The notes below the pieces were generated by a model. It did not search any database and was not told the DNA's origin. It saw nothing but the letters and a program-made list of their open reading frames with translations. Both the position numbers and the translations under genes were made by a program. From contig BFEA01000220.1 in NCBI GenBank assembly GCA_003427395.1, forward strand, positions 2,053,694 to 2,090,770: a stretch of 37,077 nt of DNA, given 5' to 3'. Source of the stretch: Chara braunii (Eukaryota > Streptophyta > Charophyceae > Charales > Characeae). This document shows positions 18,368-27,923 of the stretch, one piece after another (the stretch's first letter is position 1; each line of letters starts with the position of its first letter).

Positions 18368-18534
18368 TGACCATCCTTGGAGTTTGGTTTGCTTCGGCGC
18401 TAGGAGGTGGTCTTTGGTCGGCGATACTTCTCGTCCCGGAGAATGTCTCTGTCGGTGCCTCTTTCCCGACGATGGGCCTTGTCGGGCTGACAGTTGTGGA
18501 TATGCTTCTGTATGGAGATCTGTACGTCAACAAG
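18368..18534 (+). CDS. Rhomboid protease, exon with TM3-TM4 and catalytic serine
   Basis: The acceptor CACCATGCAG is followed by two bases that complete the codon split from the previous exon, then 55 codons. The sequence runs through a Gly-rich helix (ALGGGLWSAILL), then PENVSVGASFPTMGLVG. The family motif is GxSG: the Gly and catalytic Ser are present, but the following Gly is replaced by Phe-Pro. The exon ends DLYVNK at AAG|GTAATT in phase 0. The 349-bp intron before it has GT-AG ends. Whether the altered motif still supports proteolysis cannot be told from sequence. Confidence 0.9.
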
Positions 18535-18861
18535 GTAATTGACCGACTGTTTAATGAAGGAAAGCCCAAGTCTTTATCAGTTCTTTTTTTTATTTCTTCT
18601 CTTTTCTTTTCTTAATAAGCTCTTTAAGCATTTGTTTTTTCCAATTTGCATTATATACAGCCTCCGACCAGTTTGGTGAACGTCTGATGAAATATCCGAA
18701 ATTGGTCAGAAATGTTTTTATTTTTTGATAAGCTCTTTAAGCATATGTTTTTCCGATTTGTTTTTTAATAAGCTCTTTCACAGCTCCCGGCTTTAAGTCT
18801 CTTATATGCTAACTGTTTGCCCGCTGGTTCTCGCTCACAATATCTGAAATTGGTCAGAAAT

Positions 18862-18863
<2 letters not shown>

Positions 18864-18918
<55 letters not shown>

Positions 18919-19008
18919 CAACTTTGCATTCCATTAACAGAGAAAGAGAGGACGCCGGGAATCCCTCCACAAACGACCCCGAAAAAGAAAACTCAACTCT
19001 GGGACCAT
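18864..19008 (-). mobile_element. Retroposon 3' end with poly(A) tail (copy 2, intronic)
   Basis: A poly(T) run of about 50 bases is followed by the same unique segment seen at 6022-6117, for example ACAAATCAACTTTGCATTCC on the + strand and ending CTCTGGGACCAT. It inserted antisense to the rhomboid gene. The match stops at the single N (19009), where assembled sequence resumes with poly(T), so the true 5' end of the element is lost at a join. Confidence 0.7.
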
Positions 19009-19283
19009 NTTTTTTTTTAATGTTTTGTTTTGTTGTTGTTGTTCCGTTTTTACTAGTTGGTTATAACGATTGGCTTTTTGGTTTTGAATGGAACGAAGGC
19101 GCTTTCGGTTTTGAACATCTTGGAGTAATTACTCGAGCTGGTAGAGGGATGGATGGTGTATATTGAATTACATTCAACCTGATGTCTTGATGATGAGCCA
19201 TACGCAAATGACAGGTGATGGCTCGAGAACTGCCCGAGCAGCCATAAATCCTTCGTGACCGCATACCTACCGGCTTTGCCTAC

Positions 19284-19371
19284 TACCGTCTTCCCCCGAA
19301 TAGATGGCCCGGTCCTTATGACTGTATCTGGGCTGGAAGTTCCGCCAAATACCGCGAAAATGCCTGGGCGA
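19284..19371 (+). mobile_element. Hairpin MITE family H, truncated copy
   Basis: It begins CTACCGTCTTCCCCCGAATA and continues GGCCCGGTCCTTATGACTGT and CCAAATACCGCGAAAATGCC. The left arm is well kept; the right arm is truncated after CTGGGCG. It is an intronic insertion in the rhomboid gene. Confidence 0.65.
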
Positions 19372-19559
19372 AGGCCTTAGCAATAGACTATATCTTGGAC
19401 AAAACGTCTGCAGCCGAAGCCGGCTAGTGACCCCGGTACGATGAGTGCTCTGTTCTTTGTTGTTATTATATGGGACGCGGATAGACACCGGTTATTAGCA
19501 GGTGTGTCTCCCCACCGATAGACAGCAGTGTATATGTTCGTACCTCTCGGCCAGGTGCA

Positions 19560-19625
19560 AGCACATACTCGAACCGGCGACCTCGGCCTCGAGAGCCAGG
19601 CATCGTAACATCATCTGGACCGGGC
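19560..19625 (-). mobile_element. tRNA-like SINE head (intronic)
   Basis: On the minus strand CCAGATGATGTTA (19607-19619) sits at the A-box position. The B-box-like CCGGTTCGAGT lies at 19567-19577, 42 bases start to start. Between them GCCTGGCTCTCGAGGCCGAG resembles an anticodon-arm region. It is antisense to the rhomboid gene. Confidence 0.55.
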
Positions 19626-19746
19626 GATTCAAAGTGCTATCGGGGGGGGGATATGCTCGTCTCACCCCCGATCGCACTGCGAGCGGATGTTAAACACCCC
19701 AAAAGAGGAAAAACAGCTGAGCGTGCGTCAGAATTATGTCTTTCGT

Positions 19747-19860
19747 CTACTGTCTTTCCCCCAATAGAACGTACTACGATTGGTCATTAGCGCTGTATCT
19801 ACACTACAAGTCCCCAAAAGTAGGGGCATTACGACGGTTTACGTTCTATTCGGGCGAAGA
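19747..19860 (+). mobile_element. Hairpin MITE family H, diverged copy
   Basis: The left arm CTACTGTCTTTCCCCCAATA and the right arm ACGTTCTATTCGGGCGAAGA are inverted counterparts of each other and of the element at 9331. The interior has diverged. It is an intronic insertion. Confidence 0.65.
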
Positions 19861-20156
19861 TTTTAATTTCACAATTAATTACTAAGTCACTGGTTACTCG
19901 AAATCATGGCTTTCTGTTGAGTTTTCCTGTTTTACAATTGCTATATCATTTTCAATATTCAACAGTCAATTGTTTGACTGACTATAGTAGTAGGAAGTCT
20001 AGTTTTTACCCTTCGAGCTGTAGCTGGTGTGATGCCAGTCCTTGGCTTTGTCAAACAAAACATTTGACTGTCTGACATTGTCTGTGTTTTGTCTGTCTCT
20101 TGGATGCCAATCCTTCCGGAACATCTCTCCTCGGGCTGTTGTGGTGGGTCTCGCAG

Positions 20157-20425
20157 GTTGTTGCTGCCTATAGTCTGTTCCTTGTGTCGGGATTGCATAT
20201 CGTGGTCGGCTTGATGCCGAACGTCGACAACTGGGGTCACATTGGAGGCTTCATCTCTGGCTTCTTCATCGGTCTGCTGGTTCTGACACGTGTCGAGCCT
20301 ACTTGTATGTCGCAAGTGGAAGGGGGTGTGGCTGTCAAGAAAAGGATTGATCTTGGCTTCAAACGGCGGGTAGAAATTTACCGACGACCCCTCCGAATTG
20401 GAGGGACGATGGTGGTTGGACTTGG
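20157..20425 (+). CDS. Rhomboid protease, exon with TM5-TM6 and catalytic histidine
   Basis: The exon begins in phase 0 after TCTCGCAG, matching the previous exon. It encodes VVAAYSLFLVSGLHIVVGLM (a membrane helix), PNVDNWGHIGGFISGFFIGL (the HxGGxxxG helix with the second catalytic-dyad residue, His), and a basic cytosolic stretch (KKRIDLGFKRRVEIYRR) leading to the start of a last hydrophobic segment (IGGTMVVGLG). VDN-(A/G)HIGGF is typical of plant rhomboids. It ends at GG|GTGAGT with two bases of a split codon. There are 89 codons with no interruption. Confidence 0.92.
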
Positions 20426-20718
20426 GTGAGTGCGAAAGTTTGTTTATTCTCGCCATGTGTATTCTGCTCCCAAGTTTATTCTCGCCATGTGTACTCTAAA
20501 AATCTCTTTTTCTTTTTCTTTTAATAACAAAAACAAAATCGTAAACATGTGTCGATTGTGTATTCATTGCCTCCTCCTCTTTTGTGTATCCATTGTTACC
20601 CTATCTCTGTTTTTTTTTTTTTTTTTAGCCTATCTGATGTTCAGATACCTTACGTTTTCCTGAAGGTTTTTAAAACTGTCTCGCGTCTTCCAGTCCATGC
20701 AGCTTGCGGTTTCTGTTT
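20426..20718 (+). other. Rhomboid intron 3, 5' part, with a possible exon start at the gap edge
   Basis: After the GTGAGT donor the sequence is AT-rich with a poly(T) run near 20611-20626. Two acceptor-like sites, CTTCCAG (ending 20692) and CATGCAG (ending 20701), lie just before the assembly gap. One of them may open the next exon, but only 17-26 bases remain before the Ns. Confidence 0.4.
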
Positions 20719-21363
20719 NNNNNNNNNNNNNNNNNNNNNNNNNNNNNNNNNNNNNNNNNNNNNNNNNNNNNNNNNNNNNNNNNNNNNNNNNNNNNNNNNN
20801 NNNNNNNNNNNNNNNNNNNNNNNNNNNNNNNNNNNNNNNNNNNNNNNNNNNNNNNNNNNNNNNNNNNNNNNNNNNNNNNNNNNNNNNNNNNNNNNNNNNN
20901 NNNNNNNNNNNNNNNNNNNNNNNNNNNNNNNNNNNNNNNNNNNNNNNNNNNNNNNNNNNNNNNNNNNNNNNNNNNNNNNNNNNNNNNNNNNNNNNNNNNN
21001 NNNNNNNNNNNNNNNNNNNNNNNNNNNNNNNNNNNNNNNNNNNNNNNNNNNNNNNNNNNNNNNNNNNNNNNNNNNNNNNNNNNNNNNNNNNNNNNNNNNN
21101 NNNNNNNNNNNNNNNNNNNNNNNNNNNNNNNNNNNNNNNNNNNNNNNNNNNNNNNNNNNNNNNNNNNNNNNNNNNNNNNNNNNNNNNNNNNNNNNNNNNN
21201 NNNNNNNNNNNNNNNNNNNNNNNNNNNNNNNNNNNNNNNNNNNNNNNNNNNNNNNNNNNNNNNNNNNNNNNNNNNNNNNNNNNNNNNNNNNNNNNNNNNN
21301 NNNNNNNNNNNNNNNNNNNNNNNNNNNNNNNNNNNNNNNNNNNNNNNNNNNNNNNNNNNNNNN
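20719..21363. other. Assembly gap (645 Ns)
   Basis: The run of N interrupts the rhomboid locus downstream of the catalytic-histidine exon. The end of the last membrane helix is not seen on either side, so at least one coding exon is probably hidden here. Reading frames drawn across it are meaningless. Confidence 0.99.
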
Positions 21364-21724
21364 ACCTCCTCCCGTGTATGTCTCCATGTTTGTGCCCTCT
21401 CTCTCTCTCTCTCTCTAGTTTAACTCTGTACTTACCACTATTGATGTTCGAGTGTCTCCATGTACCTCCTCCCGTTAACGGTGGGTGAGAGGAGAATCGC
21501 GGCGAAAGCTGTGCCTATATTCCCGTCTGCGTTTCTGATGTTTCAGTGTCTTTGTTGTCAGCGTAACTTGTATGCTATGAGCGTGATATAGCCTTTGCCA
21601 CTTCTGGCGGTGATCTGCAGGATGGGAGTATGTAATTGATTTGGTAAGCTCAGGCAAGTGGATTTCCGGGGCATTTGTTTGACTTGCTCGTTGTTGGATT
21701 GTTTCCATTTGCTTTTGCCTGCAG
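21364..21724. other. Post-gap sequence, probably rhomboid intron
   Basis: There is a CT-rich stretch at 21399-21416 and no exon I can defend. TACCTCCTCCCGT occurs next to the gap and again near 21462-21475, so the gap edge may be in a short repeat. The segment ends at a strong acceptor (TTTGCCTGCAG, ending 21724). Confidence 0.45.
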
Positions 21725-21868
21725 ATCAAGAAAAGGACCGACAACACTGGCTGGCTCGCCTGTTCGGATGAGCCTGAGAAGAGGGTTGACCTGGGACCGC
21801 TTGACAGATGGAACAGAAAGGACGCGGAGGACAAACTCAAGACTATATGCAAACGGGCCTGTAGTTAG
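21725..21868 (+). CDS. Possible terminal exon of the rhomboid gene
   Basis: A good acceptor, TTTGCTTTTGCCTGCAG, precedes 47 codons rich in Asp, Glu, Lys and Trp (IKKRTDNTGWLACSDEPEKR onward) ending in TAG at 21866-21868. This frame needs the preceding exon to end in phase 0. Joining directly to 20425 would instead give a basic frame ending in TGA at 21918-21920. An exon inside the gap could fix the phase. The tail does not resemble the Cys-rich ends of plant rhomboids I know, so it may belong to another transcript or be no exon. Confidence 0.35.
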   Translation: MKKRTDNTGWLACSDEPEKRVDLGPLDRWNRKDAEDKLKTICKRACS

Positions 21869-22190
21869 AGCCCAGCCGAGAGGCCGATCTCCAGCATGGC
21901 CTTGCCTTGCTATGTGCTGAGGACTCTTTTTGCCTATTCCAGGCACTAGACCTGCTCACGCTCTGCCTGATTGACAGATGTGCCGATTGTGCGGTTTCGG
22001 TAAAAAGCCCGCCGTGTTTCCCACTAGATTTCCAGGTAGCCTTTTTCGAGGTATTCCCACTAGATTTCTAGGTGAAAAGTGTCATGCTCCTCGCTCGAGT
22101 CATGAGTTCCTAAGCCCCTGTGTGTGCGATTCGTGCCGATATCGCAATGATTGCCGTGGCGGTAATGGATGGCGGCCTCAGCCCATGTGG
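21869..22190. other. No gene recognised; possible 3' region of the rhomboid gene
   Basis: No clear polyadenylation signal (AATAAA) is seen. (T)CCCACTAGATTTCYAGGT occurs twice (22020 and 22057). No element boundaries were identified. Confidence 0.4.
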
Positions 22191-22300
22191 CTACCGTCTT
22201 CATTCGAAACGAACTCCCGGAAATTGTCCCTGCATTTGGACAGAAGATTGCCCCAAATACGGCCATAATGCCCGGGCGTTATATTCTCCCGAAGATGTAG
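22191..22300 (+). mobile_element. Hairpin MITE family H copy
   Basis: Left arm CTACCGTCTTCATTCGAAAC and right arm GGGCGTTATATTCTCCCGAA plus GATGTAG form the inverted ends. The centre carries CATTTGGACAGAAGATTGCC and CCAAATACGGCCATAATGCC. The element is 110 bp with no clear target duplication. Confidence 0.7.
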
Positions 22301-24063
22301 TCTCTCCATTGACGATACCACCACCTCCCCCGGCAATTTGAAATGCACAGTTGTAAGTAAGTGGTTCACTTAAAATGTCCAGCGCTCAGAAAAATGTAAT
22401 GCCTAAATGTGCTTCCGCTGATGGATTGGCCGTGTTGGCAATGAGATGCCCCCCTCCTCTGGTAATGAAGAGTTGGAGTTATGGGTGTGCGCATTTACTC
22501 ATATGTCTGATTCCCCCTGATGGATTGGGCGTCTAGAGAGCTTGCTTTGTGTGAAGTTGGAGTCTGGCGATTAGGTTGAACTGCGGTTTGTTTGTTCCTC
22601 CCCCCCCCCCCCCCCCGCCCCTCCCCCTTCTTTTCCACGGTTTTCCCAACTGTCTTTTGGCTTCTGCTTATGCTTTGGCTTTTGCGGGTTTTAGACATGA
22701 GCACATAGCGGCGCAGCTTTTAGAAAAGTGTCCCAGAAAAGTATCCCTGGCATTGGACGAACTTCAGGTCACAGGTCACAGGTTCAAATCCTGGAGGATG
22801 CTAAGTTCTTTGGGAGAGTGACCGAGTGAGTGGATAGATTTGGGTGAGTGCCATGCCAGGAATGATTTGGTTGTTTGCGAGAACGGTGTTGGTTAGGAAT
22901 TCCGAAGTCGCCGTTTCTTGCATAAGGTTACGAACGACTCTAAACCCCCTTGAGACTCGTGCTCTCAAGGTGCGTGTCTAGGCTTAAGAAAACTAGGCCC
23001 TTTTTTTGGATATGGTGTGTGAGCAGAGGCAACGTGGCACGTGGACTTTGCCATGCCCGTCACGAGAGTGACGAATTGTCTATCATAAGGAATGTTCTCT
23101 GGCAAATATATTGCATGCGATCCCATGTCCGCTGCAGCCAACCATACAAGCCTACCTCGTCCTTCTTCGAGGTTCAGATTCCCCCCCTCCACTCTTCTGT
23201 AGGGCTGGTTTCGCATTACGATGTCAACCATGTCAAGCTAAGTTTGCGATAGCTTGCGTGCTTTGATTGTTCTCCCTTTTTTTTTCTTTTCTTTTTTTTT
23301 TCCATTTTCGTCATGCCATAGGATAGATCTTCACGATGTGGCCTTTGTCCTCTTTCTCTTTACTACGCTTTCAAGGCAATAACAACTTGCTCATTGCTTC
23401 TTGAGAATGCTTGTCTCTTGCCTCTCTCTCTCTCTCGCTCGCTCGCTCGCTTGCTTGATCGCACGTTCACTCGTGTTTCTTTTTTAGTTTGTGTGACTTG
23501 GCGCGTGGTTTGCGTGTGTGAGTGTGCGCATAGGGTGTGTCGATTGTCAATCCCTCTCTCTTACTCTGAGCTGCATAATGGGATGAACGGGCACTTGTGC
23601 ATGTCCCCGTCGACCTAAACATGTCTGTCTTCGTAGTATTCAGTCGAGGAGAGGAGTGGAGATCGAAGTCCTTCATTAGACTCGGTCAGATAAAGACCCG
23701 TGTTGTGTACGTAAGAATTAGCACGGTTGCGTCCAGTCTGGACATAACAAGTCCGTCAGTGGACTTGCTTGCTTGTCTCGCTGGCAATGCTCACATCTTC
23801 CTGGGTTGAAGTTTTTCGGCGGTGAAGGCTGTCCGTTGTTCGAGTGCCCACCAAACTCTGTAATTTTAGTGTACATGTGAAACTCGGGCCGTTTCTAGTG
23901 TCGACAGTCTTCCCTTCGCCTAAAAATCCTTCTTGCATTTGAGGTCTCTTTTCTTGGACATTTGGCTTGTCGAGGTCTTCCTTTTTTTTTGAACTGGTTG
24001 TGCTTTGTGGCTTTGTCCGCTCCACCCACTTTTAGGCATCGTAAGACCGGGACCGATCATCTC

Positions 24064-24069
<6 letters not shown>
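22301..24069. other. No gene recognised; low-complexity runs and one B-box
   Basis: There is a C-run at about 22600-22616. GGTTCAAATCC (22781-22791), flanked by CAG and CTG, forms a perfect tRNA T-arm-like sequence, but no A-box is at tRNA spacing. CT/GCTC repeats lie near 23422-23455. Open frames (22950-23252 and 23597-23809, both +) are short and carry no recognised motif. Confidence 0.45.
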
Positions 24070-24122
<53 letters not shown>

Positions 24123-24123
24123 N

Positions 24124-24209
<86 letters not shown>
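24070..24209. repeat. (CT)n microsatellite with one N
   Basis: A CT dinucleotide run of about 138 bases is broken only by a single N at 24123. As in the tract at 8438, the N marks an assembly join of uncertain length. The SLSLSL frames across it are not genes. Confidence 0.96.
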
Positions 24210-24211
<2 letters not shown>

Positions 24212-24720
24212 CTTCCTTTAAAGGGTGTTTTGCCAACATCCTACAGAGTAGGATTCGTCTAATCTTTTTCATAGACAGGAGGATGGGATGGGGGAAGGCC
24301 ATAACTGTTCCGGTCTTGGCTCTTCGATATTTTCATTTATCTGTTTGGAAATCTTATTTTCTTTAAGAGACAACCTGCAGTTAAATTTAACTCTGCTAAG
24401 AATTTCAGTTTGTTCTGCAGTAACGCTTTTTTTGAGGTGTGAGTTTGGCCCTAGGCCATGGCTTAGAAGTCCCTTTTCAAACATGTTTGCGGATTAACAC
24501 TTGCTAAGCTTCTCTGTTAGGCTCCTCCTTTCCACGATGTGCATGTTTCTCGTTCCTTTTTTGTGCTCGTTCTCTATAAGTGAACTGTACTCACTGGTGG
24601 CACCCTGATGTACCTGCCTCGCTGCAGGCTCGAGAGACCACTTGTCGGTTTTTTTTTTTTTTTTTTTTTCACTTCAGGCTGTCGATATCGGTAACCTCTG
24701 GCGATTTCACTTGACCGGAA
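24210..24720. other. No gene recognised
   Basis: The sequence is unremarkable except for a poly(T) run near 24650-24670. GTACCTGCCTCGCTGCAGG near 24610 shares CACCTGCCTCGCTGC with the tandem unit that follows. Confidence 0.45.
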
Positions 24721-24936
24721 GCGATTAATGGTTGAAGTTGAGTTATCCCTGCATCTGGACAGAAGATGGCCCCAAATACGTTCTCATGCACCTGCCTCGC
24801 TGCGTAATTGACGTTCTGATCAACAACGGCGATTAATGGTTGAAGTTGAATTATCCCTGCATCTGGACAGAAGATTGCCCCAAATACGTTCCGATGCACC
24901 TGCCTCGCTGCGTAATTGGCGTTCTGATCAACAACG
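24721..24936 (+). repeat. 108-bp unit in two tandem copies
   Basis: GCGATTAATGGTTGAAGTTG starts at 24721 and 24829. The two 108-bp units differ at only a few positions. Each contains CATCTGGACAGAAGAT and GCCCCAAATACGTTC, a piece of the hairpin MITE family H centre, so the duplication includes a MITE fragment. Confidence 0.9.
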
Positions 24937-25191
24937 CTTGTTTGGATACAAAAGAGAGGGCGAAGTGCGGGGAACCCTCGATAGCAAGAAACGCACAAAT
25001 CATATGCGCCATTCCAAACACGTTCCTGAATTCTTCAATCGAGTTAACGGCACGAAACGCACAAATCATATGCGCCGTTACAAAAGAGAAGGCGAAGAGA
25101 GGGGCAACACGGACTCGGACCCGTGATCTCAGCCGTAACAGCCCGAATCAGTCAAAACGAGGGTGCTTTGTGTTCGGGGAAAGACGGTAGG
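24937..25191. repeat. Repeat mosaic: duplicated 22-mer, B-box, MITE end
   Basis: AAACGCACAAATCATATGCG(CC) occurs at 24989-25010 and 25055-25076. TACAAAAGAGAGGGCGAAG near 24948 recurs as TACAAAAGAGAAGGCGAAG near 25079. AACGGC...GCCGTT forms a small foldback around the second 22-mer. A B-box-like GGGTCCGAGTCC (minus) lies near 25113. GTTCGGGGAAAGACGGTAG, a hairpin MITE terminus, ends near 25190 and recurs near 25498-25516. Confidence 0.55.
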
Positions 25192-26104
25192 GGGCTTGTT
25201 CGTCTATGTGATCTGTGTGTTGGAAATGACAGCTGCGTTGCGTACTGTTCTTTTCGATGGTTCTCTGTTTTCTGTTTGTTTGCTTTTTTTTTTGAAAGTT
25301 TTCTTTTTTCCACATAATGCTCTGTTTGTTTTTTGTCTTTTTTGTTTGTAATATTTTGTTACGTTTCTTCTTCTGGGCAGCAGCCAAAATGAGATCTGAA
25401 AATGAATGTGTATTTAAAGAAAAAAGAATGAGACCCGAAAACGAATGTACACAAGCTATCTTTCCGGTCGGCTGCATACAAAATGTGGGTGCACTGTGTT
25501 CGGGGAAAGACGGTAGTCATGACAGACATTTCGTCCGGCGCGTGTTGCTGGTGCGAACCACAGTCTTAAACAAAAAAGAAAAAAGAAAAACGAAAAAAAA
25601 ACTAGTCTACGGAGTCTTCTTCTTTCGGCTTGTGGTGTTAGAGATGCTGACTTGCTGCTTGCCTTGTCGCCCTCCTGTGTTGTGCCCATCAACCCGTTTG
25701 CTTGGCTGCCTTCTTTCTTGTTTCTTGTCTATGTGTGTGTGTGTTTGTTTGCGTGTGTTTGGGTGCCTGTGTTAGTTGGTAGTGGGATCGTGCACTCGAG
25801 TTCTGCCTGTGTTGACGTTCACGACTTTTCTGTCGAAAAAATTGACGAGGATAATGCCGGATATACTATCATTGGTAGAGCATAGGTAGTGGCTTCTGCA
25901 CAGTGCTACCGTAGCTTGTTCTTTCTTTAGGCCTCTGTCGTTCGTTTTGAGTCTCCCTTCATATCTTGAGGATAGTGCTCCTGTATTTTGAGGTAGTCGA
26001 CAGCTGCTGCGGCGGTTGAGTGGAACGAAAACGCGCAATAGAGTAAAACCTAAAGCGCACTCTGTGGCCAACAGCTAAAAAAAAACAAACGCACGCTGGT
26101 AGTT
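25192..26104. other. No gene recognised
   Basis: The segment from about 25300 to 25600 is T- or A-rich, with GAATGTGTA/GAATGTACA and GAG(A/C)TCTGAAAA/GAGACCCGAAAA near-duplicates (25389 and 25429). A solo hairpin MITE end lies near 25498-25516 and a (GT)n stretch near 25733-25745. The 152-codon frame (25317-25775, +) is low-complexity. Confidence 0.45.
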
Positions 26105-26180
26105 GGCACACGGAAAAGCTCAGTTGGTAAGGCACGCAAGTGGCATTCCGCAGGTCTTGGGCTCAATCCCTGTTAACCTG
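26105..26180 (+). mobile_element. tRNA-derived SINE head (family S, copy 1)
   Basis: AGCTCAGTTGGTAAGGC (A-box at 26117-26127) and GGGCTCAATCC (B-box at 26159-26169) are 42 bases apart, the true tRNA spacing. The intervening CAAGTGGCATTCCGCAGGT closely matches the minus-strand copy at 27762-27816. Two dispersed copies with the same tRNA-like head indicate a SINE rather than a functional tRNA gene. Confidence 0.7.
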
Positions 26181-27021
26181 ATCTACCTTTCTGGGCATGC
26201 TTGGCTCCCGGCACCTTTGTTCTACTAAGAGATTTTTATTTTTATTTTTTTTCTGTGGGACAAAAGCTCCAATCTACTAAGAGATTAATAACAAAAAGAC
26301 TCGAATCCATACAGCGGGATCGAATCCTTACAAAGAGAATAATAATAAAAAGGTCTGGTCGAAGAAGTGAATATACCCTGAAAACAGAAAAGGAAAAAAA
26401 AAGTGAACGTACTCGGGCAGCACTCAACGGACTTTTTCTACTAAGCTCTGCACATGATTGTTGTCAGGCGCATCCAGGTCCGACCGGAATTGGAGTCCGA
26501 TTTATTTAGGAAAGTAGGGCAGTCACGGTGCGAGTATGCCGTCACACTGCGTAGTACTATCCTAATTGAATCTGACATCACATTTGCAGTAGCACTTTCC
26601 TAAAGTAAACTGACAGTAATTACGCCCATTCCTGAATGCACCTGACCGGAATCACGTTCAGACCCTGAAGTCCTAGTCTGAACGCGACAATCGCTGGAGG
26701 GAAGGGTGTTCTAGAAAGCGCAGTACAGCTATCCTATCCTGCTCAACTTAGCAATAAAACAAAAACGAAAAACAAAAATTACAGAGTATCAAAAAAAAGA
26801 AAAAAAAAAAACATAGTATTAGAAACAGTAAAACATAAATAAAATTAATAAATAGCATATCATAAATAAAAAAAGCATAGCATTAATAAAAACTCTAAAA
26901 AAGTTATTAAAAAAAAAAACAAGGACCCTGCACATTTTTGCCGGTCTCTGGAGCAGGGTACCCTCTTTACTGCGCCACAGTCGCACGGAATCGTATGTGC
27001 CGTTTGCCCTCGGTATCTTCC
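26181..27021. other. No gene recognised; family C relic and A-rich tract
   Basis: Relics of family C (GTAATTACGCCCATTCCTGA, GTCACACTGCG) lie within 26517-26690. From 26750 to 26925 the sequence is A-rich with (A)n runs and repeated CATA/AATAAA-like words. Nothing coding is recognised. Confidence 0.5.
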
Positions 27022-27180
27022 ACTACGGTCTTCATCGGAATGGAGCGTCTGGTGATTATGGCTGTGTATCCAGACTGAAAGTTGCCCCAACAGCTGTAGT
27101 CATGGTTCTTACCATCTCCACCCGAGCAGGAAGTGCCCGGTCATTATAGCTGTATTTGGGGCAACTTTGCGTCTAGATAA
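27022..27180 (+). mobile_element. Hairpin MITE family H, composite relic
   Basis: CCACTACGGTCTTCATCGGA begins one arm. GTGCCCGGTCATTATAGCTG then TATTTGGGGCAACTT gives a second arm in the same orientation, so two copies or a rearranged copy are joined. The internal AAGTTGCCCCAA and TTGGGGCAACTT words are inverted. Confidence 0.55.
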
Positions 27181-27744
27181 TGATTAAGGGGTGGCTGCAA
27201 GAACGGCAGGATCTCTGGCATGTGTGTGGCCGCACGCTCCTGAGTAGACCGGAAGTATTTGAGTGCCTCGCACCACTGCTCGACATGTCCACGTGCTTGG
27301 GAAGTGCAATGTGGACGAAAACACATACGTATGTGGTCAACATTTTCAATGAATCGGGACCAAAAACTCGTCCACATACACTTCGGATGCTGTGCAGTGG
27401 AGCACAAATGCGTGAATGTAGTACTCCGTGTATATGACCTGCACATCATTATTATTATTGCTATTATTATTATTTCTTAAGAAGGGCGATCGCACTCGAG
27501 GTATTGTCATCGAACTAACGAGCCCCGGTAAATTCAATTCTGTGTCTAATCTGTGACAGCTGACATCAGCCACCCAGGGTGGACTTGTTGCCTTCAGGGG
27601 ACTCCCAATGGGGGACACAGCATCATCTGAGTGGCCAGTCTTTTCGTCTTCCCAATTACCCCTCCCCCTATGAACATCAGCAGAGACTGCTTTTTAATGC
27701 AAATTGGGGGCACAACCCGGGTATCATCGAGCATGCCCAGGAAG
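27181..27744. other. No gene recognised; family B-like foldback
   Basis: GTGGACGAAAACACATACGT near 27312 and GTCCACATACACTTCGG near 27369 form a loose inverted pair of family B type. An ATT/ATT-rich run lies near 27448-27475. No exon is recognised. Confidence 0.4.
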
Positions 27745-27825
27745 GTACATGAGGCCATTGGGGATTGAACACAAAACCTCCTGAATGCCACTTGCCGGCC
27801 TTAACAACCTGAGCTAGGCCGCTGG
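27745..27825 (-). mobile_element. tRNA-derived SINE head (family S, copy 2)
   Basis: On the minus strand CTAGCTCAGGTTGTTAAGGC carries the A-box, and GTGTTCAATCCCC the B-box (about 27760-27772), 44 bases start to start. GCAAGTGGCATTC between them is identical to the copy at 26138. It is a convincing second copy of the same SINE family in opposite orientation. Confidence 0.7.
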
Positions 27826-27923
27826 ATGACCCGCATATTACAAAGTCTGCCAGAGATTACTGCCTAGCCCCCCAAAAAACGGAAAACATAGCAAGTAAAA
27901 ATACGGTTTGAATATGGGGTTTA

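Larger units (their letters stand above)
18535..20156 (+). other. Rhomboid intron 2 (1,622 bp) with repeat insertions
   Basis: The intron is bounded by GTAATT and TCTCGCAG. It contains three copies of a (T)AATAAGCTCTTT(AAGCAT) block (about 18612, 18726 and 18767), two copies of GAAATTGGTCAGAAATG (about 18698 and 18847), a retroposon tail with long poly(T), a single N at 19009, two hairpin MITE relics and a tRNA-like SINE head. The insertions enlarge the intron without touching the flanking coding phase. Confidence 0.8.

Noticed and set aside
20549-21488. Open frames of 239-289 codons at 20.5-21.5 kb
   Set aside because: They consist almost wholly of the N gap.
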